Of a DNA stretch of 64,000 bases, positions 7,572 to 15,309 are shown piece by piece. Both the position numbers and the translations under genes were made by a program. Origin of the DNA: Gammaproteobacteria bacterium (GTDB lineage Bacteria; Pseudomonadota; Gammaproteobacteria; Enterobacterales; Alteromonadaceae). Under the pieces are notes generated by a model. The model was not told the DNA's origin and ran no database searches. It saw only the letters and a list, made by a program, of their open reading frames with translations. Positions within the stretch are counted from its first letter, which is position 1. Every line of letters begins with the position of its first letter. The stretch lies in NCBI GenBank assembly GCA_018826295.1, contig JAHJZX010000021.1, positions 1-64,000 of the forward strand, in the 5' to 3' direction.

Positions 7572-8329
7572 GTAAACAGGTGCGGGTGATCAGTCGGCTG
7601 GATATTAAAGCGCCCAATCTGATAAAAGGTATAAGACTGGAAGGTTTAAGGGTGATGGGCGATCCGCAAACCTTTGTCTGCCAATACTATGCCCAGGGCA
7701 TTGACGAAATATTGTATATGGATGTCGTTGCCAGCCTGTATGAACGCAGCAGTTTGCATGATGTAATCCGCCATGCAGTTGAGCGGGTATTTGTTCCGAT
7801 CACGGTTGGTGGGGGTATTCGCTCGCTGCAGGATGCCACTGAAATCCTAAGCCTTGGTGCTGACAAAATTGCCATTAATACTGCAGCAGTAAAACAGCCA
7901 GAACTCATCGCTGAAATTGCTCGTCAGGCAGGCTCTCAGGCAGTTGTTTTATCCGTTGAATGCAAACGGGAGCAACAGGGCTGGCAAGTGTATACCGACA
8001 ATGGTCGTGAAAAGACCGGTAGAGATGTTATTGATTGGGTTAAGCAAGCCCAGCAACTGGGTGTTGGTGAGATACTGTTGACGTCGGTCGACCGGGAAGG
8101 GACCCGCAAAGGCTATGATCTGGAATTGCTGCAGGCGGTATCCGATGCTGTACAGTTACCCATTATTGCCAGTGGTGGTTTTGGCGAGCTGATACATGCC
8201 AGTCAGGCTGCTGCAGTGAAAAATGTCACTGCTGTCGCTGTTGCTGATGGCCTGCATTACAAGCGGTTTACTGTAAAACAAATAAAACAGCAGCTGTCGG
8301 CTGATGGCTTTGCGGTGAGGACAGTATGA
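7568..8329 (+). CDS. HisF-like subunit, sugar amidination
   Basis: This 253-residue TIM-barrel protein belongs to the HisF cyclase family, which receives ammonia through its barrel from HisH. Visible HisF features are RLDIK near residue 12 (catalytic Asp kept), ITVGGGIRS at 79-86, TSVDREGT and ASGGFGE. The position of the second catalytic Asp of histidine HisF (the segment IDAKR) reads SVECKR here, so Asp is replaced by Glu131. The loop after LDIK also lacks the usual KDGRVVKG. These changes and the context argue against imidazole-glycerol-phosphate synthesis and for channelling ammonia to the amidotransferase at 6252. ATG 7568 overlaps the previous stop, and an upstream in-frame start is inside that gene. 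Confidence 0.85.
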   Translation: MSKQVRVISRLDIKAPNLIKGIRLEGLRVMGDPQTFVCQYYAQGIDEILYMDVVASLYERSSLHDVIRHAVERVFVPITVGGGIRSLQDATEILSLGADKIAINTAAVKQPELIAEIARQAGSQAVVLSVECKREQQGWQVYTDNGREKTGRDVIDWVKQAQQLGVGEILLTSVDREGTRKGYDLELLQAVSDAVQLPIIASGGFGELIHASQAAAVKNVTAVAVADGLHYKRFTVKQIKQQLSADGFAVRTV

Positions 8330-8976
8330 TGATCCAGGTCATAGACACCAAGACCAATAATCTGAGCAACGTATTAAGAGCGCTCTCTGCCTGCAAGTTG
8401 GAATTTGAAGTTATTTATACCGCTGCAGAGCTACGCGGTGGCAGTGTAGTGGTATTACCAGGTGTGGGTGCTTTTGCCAGTTGCATGACATCGTTGAATG
8501 AAGCAGGCTTTAGTGCCGCATTAAAATCTCATCTGACGCGTGGTGGCAAACTTCTGGGCATTTGTGTCGGTATGCAGGCAATGGCACGTTTCTCGACTGA
8601 GTTTGGTCAGCATGCCGGCCTTGGTTTTTTTGATGCCAAAGTAGAGCATCTGGCTCACACCAGCAATGTCCCGGTTATTACACCTAACGTAAATTGGTTA
8701 CCTTTACAAAGTGAACACGGCCGCTTTGCCGAATTTAACGGTGCGCATGTGTATTTTGTGCACTCTTACCATATGTGCCAGTTCAAAGAGCCGGCACTGA
8801 TTGCCGGTACTGTCGACTACGCGGGTCAGTCGGTTTGCGCTATTGTTGATCAGGGCCCGGTGATTGGCTTTCAGTTTCATCCGGAAAAAAGCGGTGAAAT
8901 TGGTCTGCGTATTTTGGCACACAGCATTGCGCTGTTACAAAACACCGAGCCAATGCCGCTTAGCCACACAGCGTAA
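8326..8976 (+). CDS. HisH-like glutamine amidotransferase, sugar amidination
   Basis: This class I glutamine amidotransferase hydrolyses glutamine and passes ammonia to its partner barrel. The 216-residue protein has the full triad: nucleophile Cys80 in GICVGMQ, and His185 and Glu187 in GFQFHPEKSGEIG. LPGVGAF at 44-50 forms the oxyanion region. It overlaps the HisF-like gene by four bases, which suggests equimolar translation. No other histidine genes are near, so it most likely serves the PtmG/WbpG-like enzyme rather than histidine synthesis. Its last 17 bases overlap the end of the convergent ptmA-like gene. Confidence 0.88.
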   Translation: MMIQVIDTKTNNLSNVLRALSACKLEFEVIYTAAELRGGSVVVLPGVGAFASCMTSLNEAGFSAALKSHLTRGGKLLGICVGMQAMARFSTEFGQHAGLGFFDAKVEHLAHTSNVPVITPNVNWLPLQSEHGRFAEFNGAHVYFVHSYHMCQFKEPALIAGTVDYAGQSVCAIVDQGPVIGFQFHPEKSGEIGLRILAHSIALLQNTEPMPLSHTA

Positions 8977-9724
8977 AACCATCATCCACCACAATATTTT
9001 GCCCGTTGGTAAAACGGGCATGATCTGACAGTAAGAAAGCTATAGCGCCGGTTACATCTGCTGCATCTAGCATGCCTTTACCCAGTGTTTTGGCTTGATA
9101 CTTTTGCAAAAACGGCTCTGCCTGACCGTCAAGAATACCGCCCGGGCTGACCAGATTAACCCGAAAGCGGCTGTCGGCAACGTAGGCTGCTGTGTATTTA
9201 CTTAGGTGGATCAGCGCCGATTTAATGGCCACATATTCAACAGGCATTGTCATGCTGGTGTTAGCATAGACGTCAAATCTTGGCGCAACGACACCATATA
9301 CCGATGCCAGATTCACCAGTGAAAACTCGCGCGGCTGTTGTTTAAAGTAAGCGGCACATTGCTGCATAAACAAAAAGGCACTGCCAAGGTTAAGCGACAA
9401 ATTGTCATTAAAGCTTTGCAGGCTGACATCGAAAAAGTGCTTGCCGTAGCTTTTGTTACGCGGATAGCTGCAATTGACCGCGCCATCCGGCTGATATTTT
9501 AACAGCAGTGCCTGAATGGCATCGGCGTCTTGTATATTCAGTGTTGCCAGCGTTAGCTTTGAATTATCTGTCACTACGCCATCATCTTGCAGGCGCTTTT
9601 GCAGGTTCGCGATGTCTAAATCACTGGCTATTACAGCGGCACCCTGTGCAAGGCAGGTTTTTACTACTGAGCGGCCAATCAGCCCGCCCGCACCGGCTAT
9701 TAACACCGTTTTATTATTCAGCAT
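8960..9724 (-). CDS. ptmA: Short-chain dehydrogenase, PtmA-like
   Basis: This is a 254-residue classical SDR oxidoreductase. The nucleotide-binding motif is AGAGGLIGRSV near the N-terminus. The Ser is in NLASVYG and the YxxxK pair is in EYVAIKSAL. The C-terminus (VVDDGFTLCG) is typical of the family. In Campylobacter jejuni, PtmA acts with PtmF in forming glucosamine-6-phosphate for the GDP-linked legionaminic acid route. That role is transferred here from the gene context. I chose ATG 9724, nine bases after GAAGG; the in-frame TTG at 9733 abuts that site and is less likely. It is the last gene of the minus-strand operon. Confidence 0.8.
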   Translation of the reverse strand: MLNNKTVLIAGAGGLIGRSVVKTCLAQGAAVIASDLDIANLQKRLQDDGVVTDNSKLTLATLNIQDADAIQALLLKYQPDGAVNCSYPRNKSYGKHFFDVSLQSFNDNLSLNLGSAFLFMQQCAAYFKQQPREFSLVNLASVYGVVAPRFDVYANTSMTMPVEYVAIKSALIHLSKYTAAYVADSRFRVNLVSPGGILDGQAEPFLQKYQAKTLGKGMLDAADVTGAIAFLLSDHARFTNGQNIVVDDGFTLCG

Positions 9725-10412
9725 CTTGTTCAACCTTCAGAATGGCCTCTGCCAGCATAAAATCGTACATATCGTCGATGTCTACCGCACGTTGCTTTGG
9801 CACCTCAATACTGGTGATGCGGCCGCTAAACAGCGCATTGTGTTGCAGAATAAAGTCTGGCCTGGCGGCGTAAACCACAGTCGTTATATCGTAAACAGCC
9901 GGCGCATCCTGCCGGCGGTGTACGCCATTGGGTAGCTGGCTGACCAGTTGCACCATGCCATCATCGGTGCGTGTCACCATATTAAAATACGGGTTGCGGT
10001 TGGCCGGTGTTACCGCCAGGCATAAATCTGCATTGCTTTGCCGCAGTTGGTGAATAGCGTTGCTAACATCCTCAGCGCTTCGTAGCGGACTGGTTGCCGG
10101 CAGGCTGACGAAGCTATCAAAATTGCCATAGTGTTGCTGCACATAAGTAATGGCATGCTGCCAGGCTGCCCACTCGGGGGCCGTGTCGCTGGCAAGCTCT
10201 GCCGGGCGCGCTATTACTGTGACACCGGCCGCTAAAGCGCTTTTGGCAATGTCATTACAATCCGTTGAGACAAAAATCCTGGCTATGTCAGCAACCTGCT
10301 TTGCTACGTCAATGGAGTAGTGCAGTAGCGGTTTGCCAAGTAGCGGTTTTATATTTTTGCCGGGTAAACCTTTTGAACCACCCCTGGCAAAGATAAAGGC
10401 AACACAGGTCAT
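9714..10412 (-). CDS. legF: CMP-legionaminic acid synthetase (NeuA/LegF family)
   Basis: This enzyme activates the nonulosonic acid with CTP, giving the CMP-sugar used by Maf. The 232-residue protein starts with the cytidylyltransferase signature FIFARGGSKGLPGKNIKPL. It also has VSTDCNDIA and LPATSPLRSAEDV, the core of the acylneuraminate cytidylyltransferase fold. It corresponds to C. jejuni PtmB/LegF. Legionaminic rather than sialic acid specificity is inferred from legB and legC in the same operon. It overlaps the oxidoreductase gene upstream by four bases and ptmA downstream by eleven. Confidence 0.88.
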   Translation of the reverse strand: MTCVAFIFARGGSKGLPGKNIKPLLGKPLLHYSIDVAKQVADIARIFVSTDCNDIAKSALAAGVTVIARPAELASDTAPEWAAWQHAITYVQQHYGNFDSFVSLPATSPLRSAEDVSNAIHQLRQSNADLCLAVTPANRNPYFNMVTRTDDGMVQLVSQLPNGVHRRQDAPAVYDITTVVYAARPDFILQHNALFSGRITSIEVPKQRAVDIDDMYDFMLAEAILKVEQDAE

Positions 10413-11392
10413 AGTGTCTCCACTGGTGCGATGGTTTTTGCCTGCTCAATAAGCTTAATCAGCGATGCGGCGCTGTTCAGGGCTGCTTTGCAGCGATTTT
10501 TTTGCTGCACTTTTTGCCAAAAGGCTTTAAGCATATCGAGGTACATGCTGTTTTTGTCATAACTGTCGTCTTGATACAAGACTTGCTCTTTGTCATGTTG
10601 ATATAAGTGCAGAGTGTTAGCGACAAGATCCCACTCTAAGCGGCCGTGCTGGGCAATAATACTGCAGCGGCGAAATGCGCGTTGCTGCAAAAAATCCAGA
10701 TGCACAAATGCGCTGATATGGTCGGCCGTAGTTAAGAACAGCTCACTGATATCTTCAACATCGAGCTCAAGTAAGCCACTTGTTCGGTTGCGGGCATAGC
10801 GAAGCGTAAGAGAGCCAAATAACCATTGCAGGTAATCAAGCTCATGGCTTAGCTCCAGCAGGGCTCCGCCACCAAGCGCTTGCCTGGCAGACACTGAATA
10901 ACGGTAATCTTTACCCGGGCGCCAGTGTGGCAGGTACTGACCAACCTGAGCGATGACGCTAAAAATCCTGCCCAGATGTCCTGCTTCTACTATCGCTTTT
11001 AGTTGCTGGGCAGCTGGCAAAAAACGCAGACAGTAACCAACATCCACTATGCTATTGGGAAAGCGCTGAGCGGTTGCGAGCAGCTGATGAGTTTGCTCTG
11101 CTGTGGCGCTAAGCGGCTTTTCTACTAATACGGCAATGCCGGCAGCTAACAGCTGCTCGGTATGCTGTTGATGCAGACTGGCCGGAGATGCAACAATTAC
11201 AAACTCAGGCTGTGCACTTAATAACTGCAGCATACTGCTGGCAGTGACATAATCAGGCAACGTGTTACTGGAGGTTGCATTGGCTGCAGCACTGGCACTA
11301 ACAGCCAGCAAAGTGGCGTCAGGAAACAACAGATGCAGGTTTGCCAGATGGCGCAGGCCAATGCTGCCTAAACCAATTACCCCAAGTTGCAT
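10409..11392 (-). CDS. ptmF: Gfo/Idh/MocA family oxidoreductase, PtmF-like
   Basis: This is a 327-residue NAD(P)-dependent oxidoreductase. The N-terminal Rossmann motif is GVIGLGSIGLRH, the family catalytic segment VEKPLSAT is at about 91-98, and there is a C-terminal alpha/beta domain. Its place between the cytidylyltransferase and the nucleotidyltransferase matches ptmF in the Campylobacter legionaminic acid locus, where PtmF and PtmA lead from fructose-6-phosphate to glucosamine-6-phosphate. The substrate here is not shown by sequence. The start codon shares one base with the stop of the upstream gene (TAATG). Confidence 0.75.
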   Translation of the reverse strand: MQLGVIGLGSIGLRHLANLHLLFPDATLLAVSASAAANATSSNTLPDYVTASSMLQLLSAQPEFVIVASPASLHQQHTEQLLAAGIAVLVEKPLSATAEQTHQLLATAQRFPNSIVDVGYCLRFLPAAQQLKAIVEAGHLGRIFSVIAQVGQYLPHWRPGKDYRYSVSARQALGGGALLELSHELDYLQWLFGSLTLRYARNRTSGLLELDVEDISELFLTTADHISAFVHLDFLQQRAFRRCSIIAQHGRLEWDLVANTLHLYQHDKEQVLYQDDSYDKNSMYLDMLKAFWQKVQQKNRCKAALNSAASLIKLIEQAKTIAPVETL

Positions 11393-12450
11393 TAATGCAG
11401 CCCCAGATTGATCACGTCAATTTGCGCCCGCTGGTAATCGTCCATCCGGCCGATATCCAGCCAGTATTCGTGAATAGGGAACATCAGCACATTCTTGTCG
11501 TTGCCAATATTTTGCTCGAGCAAAGTCGGCATATCAATACGCTGATTGGCTTTCACCTGTTTGCGTACGGCTGGTGATACAACATAGATACCGGCATTAA
11601 CAAACAACCGTTGTATCGGTTTTTCCACCATGCCGGTAACCTTGTTGCCTTCACCGTTGATGACACCGAATGGGATTTGGTATTCGTAATCGCGCACACA
11701 CATGGTGGCATCAGCCTGCTGTTTATTATGAAATTGCAGCAATTGCTCAAAGTCTATTGTGGTGAGCAAGTCACCATTCATCAGGATCAGTGGTAAATCC
11801 GGTACTGAATCCGGCAGCAGTCCCAAAGCTCCGCCGGTACCGAGCGGTTCCTGCTCGTAGATGTAGGTAATGCTGACATTCCAGCGTGAACCATCACCAA
11901 AATAGGCCTGAATTTGCTCTGGCATATAGTGTAAAGAGATATAGAAATTGTGAAAGCCGGCGCGGATAAAGCTGTTTAAAGCGATCTCGAGGATCGGTTT
12001 ATCGCCTACTTTTAGCATGGGTTTAGGGCAGGCATCGGTAAGGGGTTTTAACCGGCTGCCAAAACCGCCTGCCATTAAAAATACCGGGTTGTCATACAAG
12101 ACAGCATCTTCAGCTGTTTGCAGTGTCTCCAGACCAACGACTTTACCGGCTTTAATCAGCGGAATTGACAGCAGTTTTTTCCGCGTCATCAGCTTTACCA
12201 GCTCACGACGGGGCGTACCAAACTCGGCGGTCAGCGGCGATGGGTTCATCACTTCGCTTACTGTGCTTTGCAAAGTACAGTTACGCAATAAGCCGCGGCG
12301 GATATCACCGTCGGTAAGAACACCGAGTAAGGTGTCAGTAGTGTCTACCACCAACGCGATACGCAGCGCTTCTTTATCCAGCAATAACAGCGCATCGCGG
12401 ATGCTACTGTCAGGAGCAATGGCAGTGTTTTTCCAGCTGGTACTCATCAT
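11392..12450 (-). CDS. ptmE: CBS-domain sugar nucleotidyltransferase (PtmE-like)
   Basis: The 352-residue protein joins two CBS repeats (about 1-118, including GVLTDGDIRRGLL and KLLSIPLIKAGKVVGLETL) to a nucleotidyltransferase domain (about 122-352) that begins FLMAGGFGSRLKPLTDACPK. This is the layout of C. jejuni PtmE, a glucosamine-1-phosphate guanylyltransferase making GDP-glucosamine for legionaminic acid. CBS repeats usually bind adenosine nucleotides and may tune activity. GDP specificity is inferred from family and operon, not from a diagnostic residue I can point to. It starts six bases after the acetyltransferase gene ends. Confidence 0.82.
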   Translation of the reverse strand: MMSTSWKNTAIAPDSSIRDALLLLDKEALRIALVVDTTDTLLGVLTDGDIRRGLLRNCTLQSTVSEVMNPSPLTAEFGTPRRELVKLMTRKKLLSIPLIKAGKVVGLETLQTAEDAVLYDNPVFLMAGGFGSRLKPLTDACPKPMLKVGDKPILEIALNSFIRAGFHNFYISLHYMPEQIQAYFGDGSRWNVSITYIYEQEPLGTGGALGLLPDSVPDLPLILMNGDLLTTIDFEQLLQFHNKQQADATMCVRDYEYQIPFGVINGEGNKVTGMVEKPIQRLFVNAGIYVVSPAVRKQVKANQRIDMPTLLEQNIGNDKNVLMFPIHEYWLDIGRMDDYQRAQIDVINLGLH

Positions 12451-12456
12451 GCAGCC

Positions 12457-13095
12457 TCATTCAATTTTAATGACCGACTTAGCGCCATAAATTTTCTGAT
12501 TATCTAGCAAGTTACGTACCACGGTACTGCCTGCAGCAACAGTGGTATTGCTACCAAGTGTCAACCCTTGTATCACAGTAGCACCGGCGCCAATGTAACT
12601 GTTTTCACCACAACAGACGCCGCCACATAAGATGGCGCCGGGGCTGACAATAGTATGACGCTCCAGTACACAGTCATGTTCAACTATGGCGCCGGTGTTG
12701 ATAATAACGTTATCGGCAATGTTGGCGTCAGCATTAATAATAACGCCAGGCATAATTTGTACGCCTTCACCCAGCGTACAATGAGGATCTATCAGCGCAT
12801 CACTGGAGATAACCGAAGCAAAGCGGTAGCCCAGGGCAGAAAAACGGTTAAAGATGTCGCGGCGGGCACTGCTGCCTGGCAAAGCGCCTACACCATTGAT
12901 CAGCAGTGTTTTCTCTGGTGGATACTGCAATACCGCACTGTCATCGCCGAGAAAGGGGATCAAAGCAAACATAGCTGATTGTGGTGGTTGCAAGGCACAG
13001 ACACCGGTAATCACAGTATGCTGCTTAACAAGAATGGACAGCAGCACTTTGGCATGACCTCCGGCGCCAAGCAGGATCAGATGCTTAGTCTGCAA
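12457..13095 (-). CDS. legH: Sugar N-acetyltransferase (NeuD/PglD/LegH-like)
   Basis: This trimeric left-handed beta-helix acetyltransferase would acetylate the 4-amino sugar made by LegC. The N-terminal Rossmann-like part starts LILLGAGGHAKVLLSIL. The C-terminal half has hexapeptide repeats with the probable catalytic His in IVEHDCVLERH, then GAGATVIQG. I chose the TTG at 13095 because AAGGAG lies six bases upstream and the protein then begins just before the conserved motif, as in NeuD proteins. ATG 13110 has no ribosome binding site. The gene overlaps legI by 11 bases. Confidence 0.8.
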   Translation of the reverse strand: MQTKHLILLGAGGHAKVLLSILVKQHTVITGVCALQPPQSAMFALIPFLGDDSAVLQYPPEKTLLINGVGALPGSSARRDIFNRFSALGYRFASVISSDALIDPHCTLGEGVQIMPGVIINADANIADNVIINTGAIVEHDCVLERHTIVSPGAILCGGVCCGENSYIGAGATVIQGLTLGSNTTVAAGSTVVRNLLDNQKIYGAKSVIKIE

Positions 13096-14158
13096 GCAAA
13101 TCTCCTTCATTAAAGTCACTTTTGGCAACAGTGCCTAACAGCTCCCAATAGCGCTGTGGGCTGATGCCACTGCCGGGTCTTTTACAGGCAATATGAGTGG
13201 CGGTCAGGGTTTCACCGGCGCGGATGGCACAAGCGGCTACCAGACTCTTGCGGGCAACGGCTTTATTGGCAAGCTCTGACGGCGCCGGCCGTTTAATGCC
13301 ATCACCCAGCGCCTGGTTAATGTCACGTATTGCACTCACCATAGCCGTTAGCTCGTCAGGCTCCAGCGAGGCCTTGTGATCAGGGCCAGGCAGGGTTTTA
13401 TCCAGCGTAAAATGTTTTTCTAATACTGTAGCACCGCGGGCAGCAGCGGCTATGGCAATATGTATACCCGCGCTATGATCTGAGTAGCCTACCGGCAGAC
13501 CAAAGGCCGCTGCCATTGTATCCATCGCTGTTAAATTAATATCGGTCGGTGGTGCAGGGTATTCTGTCGTGCAGTGCAGTAGAGTGACTTTCTGGCGCAG
13601 AGCGCGTTGGCCTTGCTCACTGGCATACGCCTGATTAAATGCCAATTGTGATGGTTTGGCATCGGCAGATGCCGTCAGGCCAAACGCAATAACACCCAGT
13701 GCAGCTTCAATTTCTGCCAGATTAGCCATACCGGTTGATACTATCAGTGGCAAGCCAGCTTTGGCATGTTGTAGCACAAAAGGTGCGTTGGTAATTTCAC
13801 CTGAGGGCAGTTTCAGCCGGTTTAGCTTAAGATGCCCGAGTAAAAACTGCAGGCTTTGCTCATCAAAAGCGGTAGATAAAAAGCCGATACCGCGGCTGGC
13901 ACAATATGCCTGCAGCCGTATATGGGCATCGTGACTTAGCTCCAGCCGGCGCAACATTTGCAATTGCGACTCGGCCTGGCCAGTGTTTTTGCGCTGATAG
14001 CTGGCTTGCTGTGCGCCGGCAGTGGCTAACGCATTAGCGTTAAAGGTTTGAAATTTAACAATGTCGGCCCCGGCAGCTACCGCTGCATCTACTAAGGCAA
14101 ACGCCAGCTTCTCTTCACCATTATGGTTAACGCCGGCTTCGGCAATAATCAATGTCAT
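13085..14158 (-). CDS. legI: Legionaminic acid synthase (NeuB/LegI family)
   Basis: It condenses 2,4-diacetamido-2,4,6-trideoxymannose with phosphoenolpyruvate to give legionaminic acid. The 357-residue protein has a NeuB TIM barrel at about 1-270 (IIAEAGVNHNG, VKFQTFNANAL, LPSGEITNAPF, STGMANLAEIEAAL, HCTTEYPAPPTDINL, GYSDHSAGI, KHFTLDKTLPGPDH). A C-terminal SAF (antifreeze-like) domain follows at about 290-357. It matches C. jejuni PtmC/LegI in length. The choice of legionaminic over N-acetylneuraminic or pseudaminic acid comes from legB, legC and legG in the operon. It overlaps legG by four bases. Confidence 0.9.
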   Translation of the reverse strand: MTLIIAEAGVNHNGEEKLAFALVDAAVAAGADIVKFQTFNANALATAGAQQASYQRKNTGQAESQLQMLRRLELSHDAHIRLQAYCASRGIGFLSTAFDEQSLQFLLGHLKLNRLKLPSGEITNAPFVLQHAKAGLPLIVSTGMANLAEIEAALGVIAFGLTASADAKPSQLAFNQAYASEQGQRALRQKVTLLHCTTEYPAPPTDINLTAMDTMAAAFGLPVGYSDHSAGIHIAIAAAARGATVLEKHFTLDKTLPGPDHKASLEPDELTAMVSAIRDINQALGDGIKRPAPSELANKAVARKSLVAACAIRAGETLTATHIACKRPGSGISPQRYWELLGTVAKSDFNEGDLLAD

Positions 14159-15309
14159 AAAGCGGCTCCGGGCAGCTCATAAAAGGGTTTTACCGGATCA
14201 AACTGCAGTTGTTTAATCAGCTGTATAATTTTGCCGCTGGTATTGCCCTGGCCATACGGATTGGAAGCAAAATCGGCAGTACTGTTAACAGCCGTTGCAA
14301 TACCGTGCTGAATAGCCGCAGTATCGGCCCGGCAATGCAGCACAGACGCCGCCGCCAGCCGGCCTTGTTGCCGGCTGCCAATGTTTACCGTGGGCACATT
14401 AAACGCCGGTACTTCAATAATTCCGCTGGACGAATTGCCAATAACGGCAGCGGCGTGTTTTACCGCACTCAGGTAGCGCTGTTGCCCCAGTGACTTTATC
14501 GCTAGCACCCGTGTTGGCTGCGCGGCAGCATAATGTTGCAGACGCTGAATAATTTGCCTGCCACCTTCATCGGCATTTGGGTAGGTCAGGATGATCTGGT
14601 GATCTTTAAACTGGTCCAGCGCGTTTAGCAGGGCATCGAAACTGGCCAGCGGTGGTTCATTTGCCAGCGTAACCGGGTGATAAGTGACGACAAAATAGGG
14701 CTGCTGCAGCTTAAAGCTCAGCGCTTCGGCTAACTGTGGCAGACTGAGCAATTTGCTGCGGCTCAGGTGGTCTAAACCTATAGCTCCTACGTTATGTACC
14801 CGCTCGGGCGCTTCGCCCAATTGGATCACCCGCCGGCGATATGTCTCAGTGGAGGTAGCATGCAAATAACTGAGTTTGGTAATGGCATGGCGGATAGCGT
14901 CATCGGTTGCGCCTTCAGTAATTTCGCCGCCGTGTATATGCAGCACAGGAATTTTCATTAACATAGCCGCCTGCGCCGCTGCCAACGTTTCAAAACGGTC
15001 ACCAAGCAGCACCAATACATCAGGCTTTAATCGTGACAAACTGTCCGCCAGACCAATCAGTGCCAGGCCCATACTTTTTACTGTGCCAACGCTGCTGTCA
15101 GATGACAGCAGCATTTCAATTTTCTCAGTGATGTCAAAACCATCTTTATCGATTTGCTGATAGGTGTTGCCAAACTCCGGCGATAAATGGCTGCCAGATA
15201 CGATAAGTTGCAACTGCAGTCCGGCATCGGCTTTTATGTCGTGCAGCAGCCAGTACAGCAGGCCGTATTCGGCCCGGGTGGCGGTAAATACGGCAACTTT
15301 TTTCGGCAT
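14155..15309 (-). CDS. legG: NDP-diacetylbacillosamine 2-epimerase, hydrolysing (NeuC/LegG family)
   Basis: This enzyme removes the nucleotide and inverts C2 to give 2,4-diacetamido-2,4,6-trideoxymannose for LegI. The 384-residue GT-B fold protein begins VAVFTATRAEYGLLYWLL. It contains VLLGDRFETLAAA, HIHGGEITEGATDDAIRHAI and a C-terminal site segment VIGNSSSGIIEVPAF, all hallmarks of NeuC-type UDP-GlcNAc 2-epimerases. The family corresponds to C. jejuni PtmD/LegG. It starts with a one-base overlap with legC (TAATG) and ends with a four-base overlap with legI. Confidence 0.9.
   Translation of the reverse strand: MPKKVAVFTATRAEYGLLYWLLHDIKADAGLQLQLIVSGSHLSPEFGNTYQQIDKDGFDITEKIEMLLSSDSSVGTVKSMGLALIGLADSLSRLKPDVLVLLGDRFETLAAAQAAMLMKIPVLHIHGGEITEGATDDAIRHAITKLSYLHATSTETYRRRVIQLGEAPERVHNVGAIGLDHLSRSKLLSLPQLAEALSFKLQQPYFVVTYHPVTLANEPPLASFDALLNALDQFKDHQIILTYPNADEGGRQIIQRLQHYAAAQPTRVLAIKSLGQQRYLSAVKHAAAVIGNSSSGIIEVPAFNVPTVNIGSRQQGRLAAASVLHCRADTAAIQHGIATAVNSTADFASNPYGQGNTSGKIIQLIKQLQFDPVKPFYELPGAAL

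Noticed and set aside
7568-8976. hisF and hisH as histidine biosynthesis genes
   Set aside because: No other his genes are near. They overlap a sugar amidotransferase, lie in a glycan island, and the HisF-like protein lacks the second catalytic Asp.
9714-14158. neuA/neuB/neuC as a sialic acid (Neu5Ac) pathway
   Set aside because: The operon also has a 4,6-dehydratase and a 4-aminotransferase, which are needed for legionaminic acid but not Neu5Ac.
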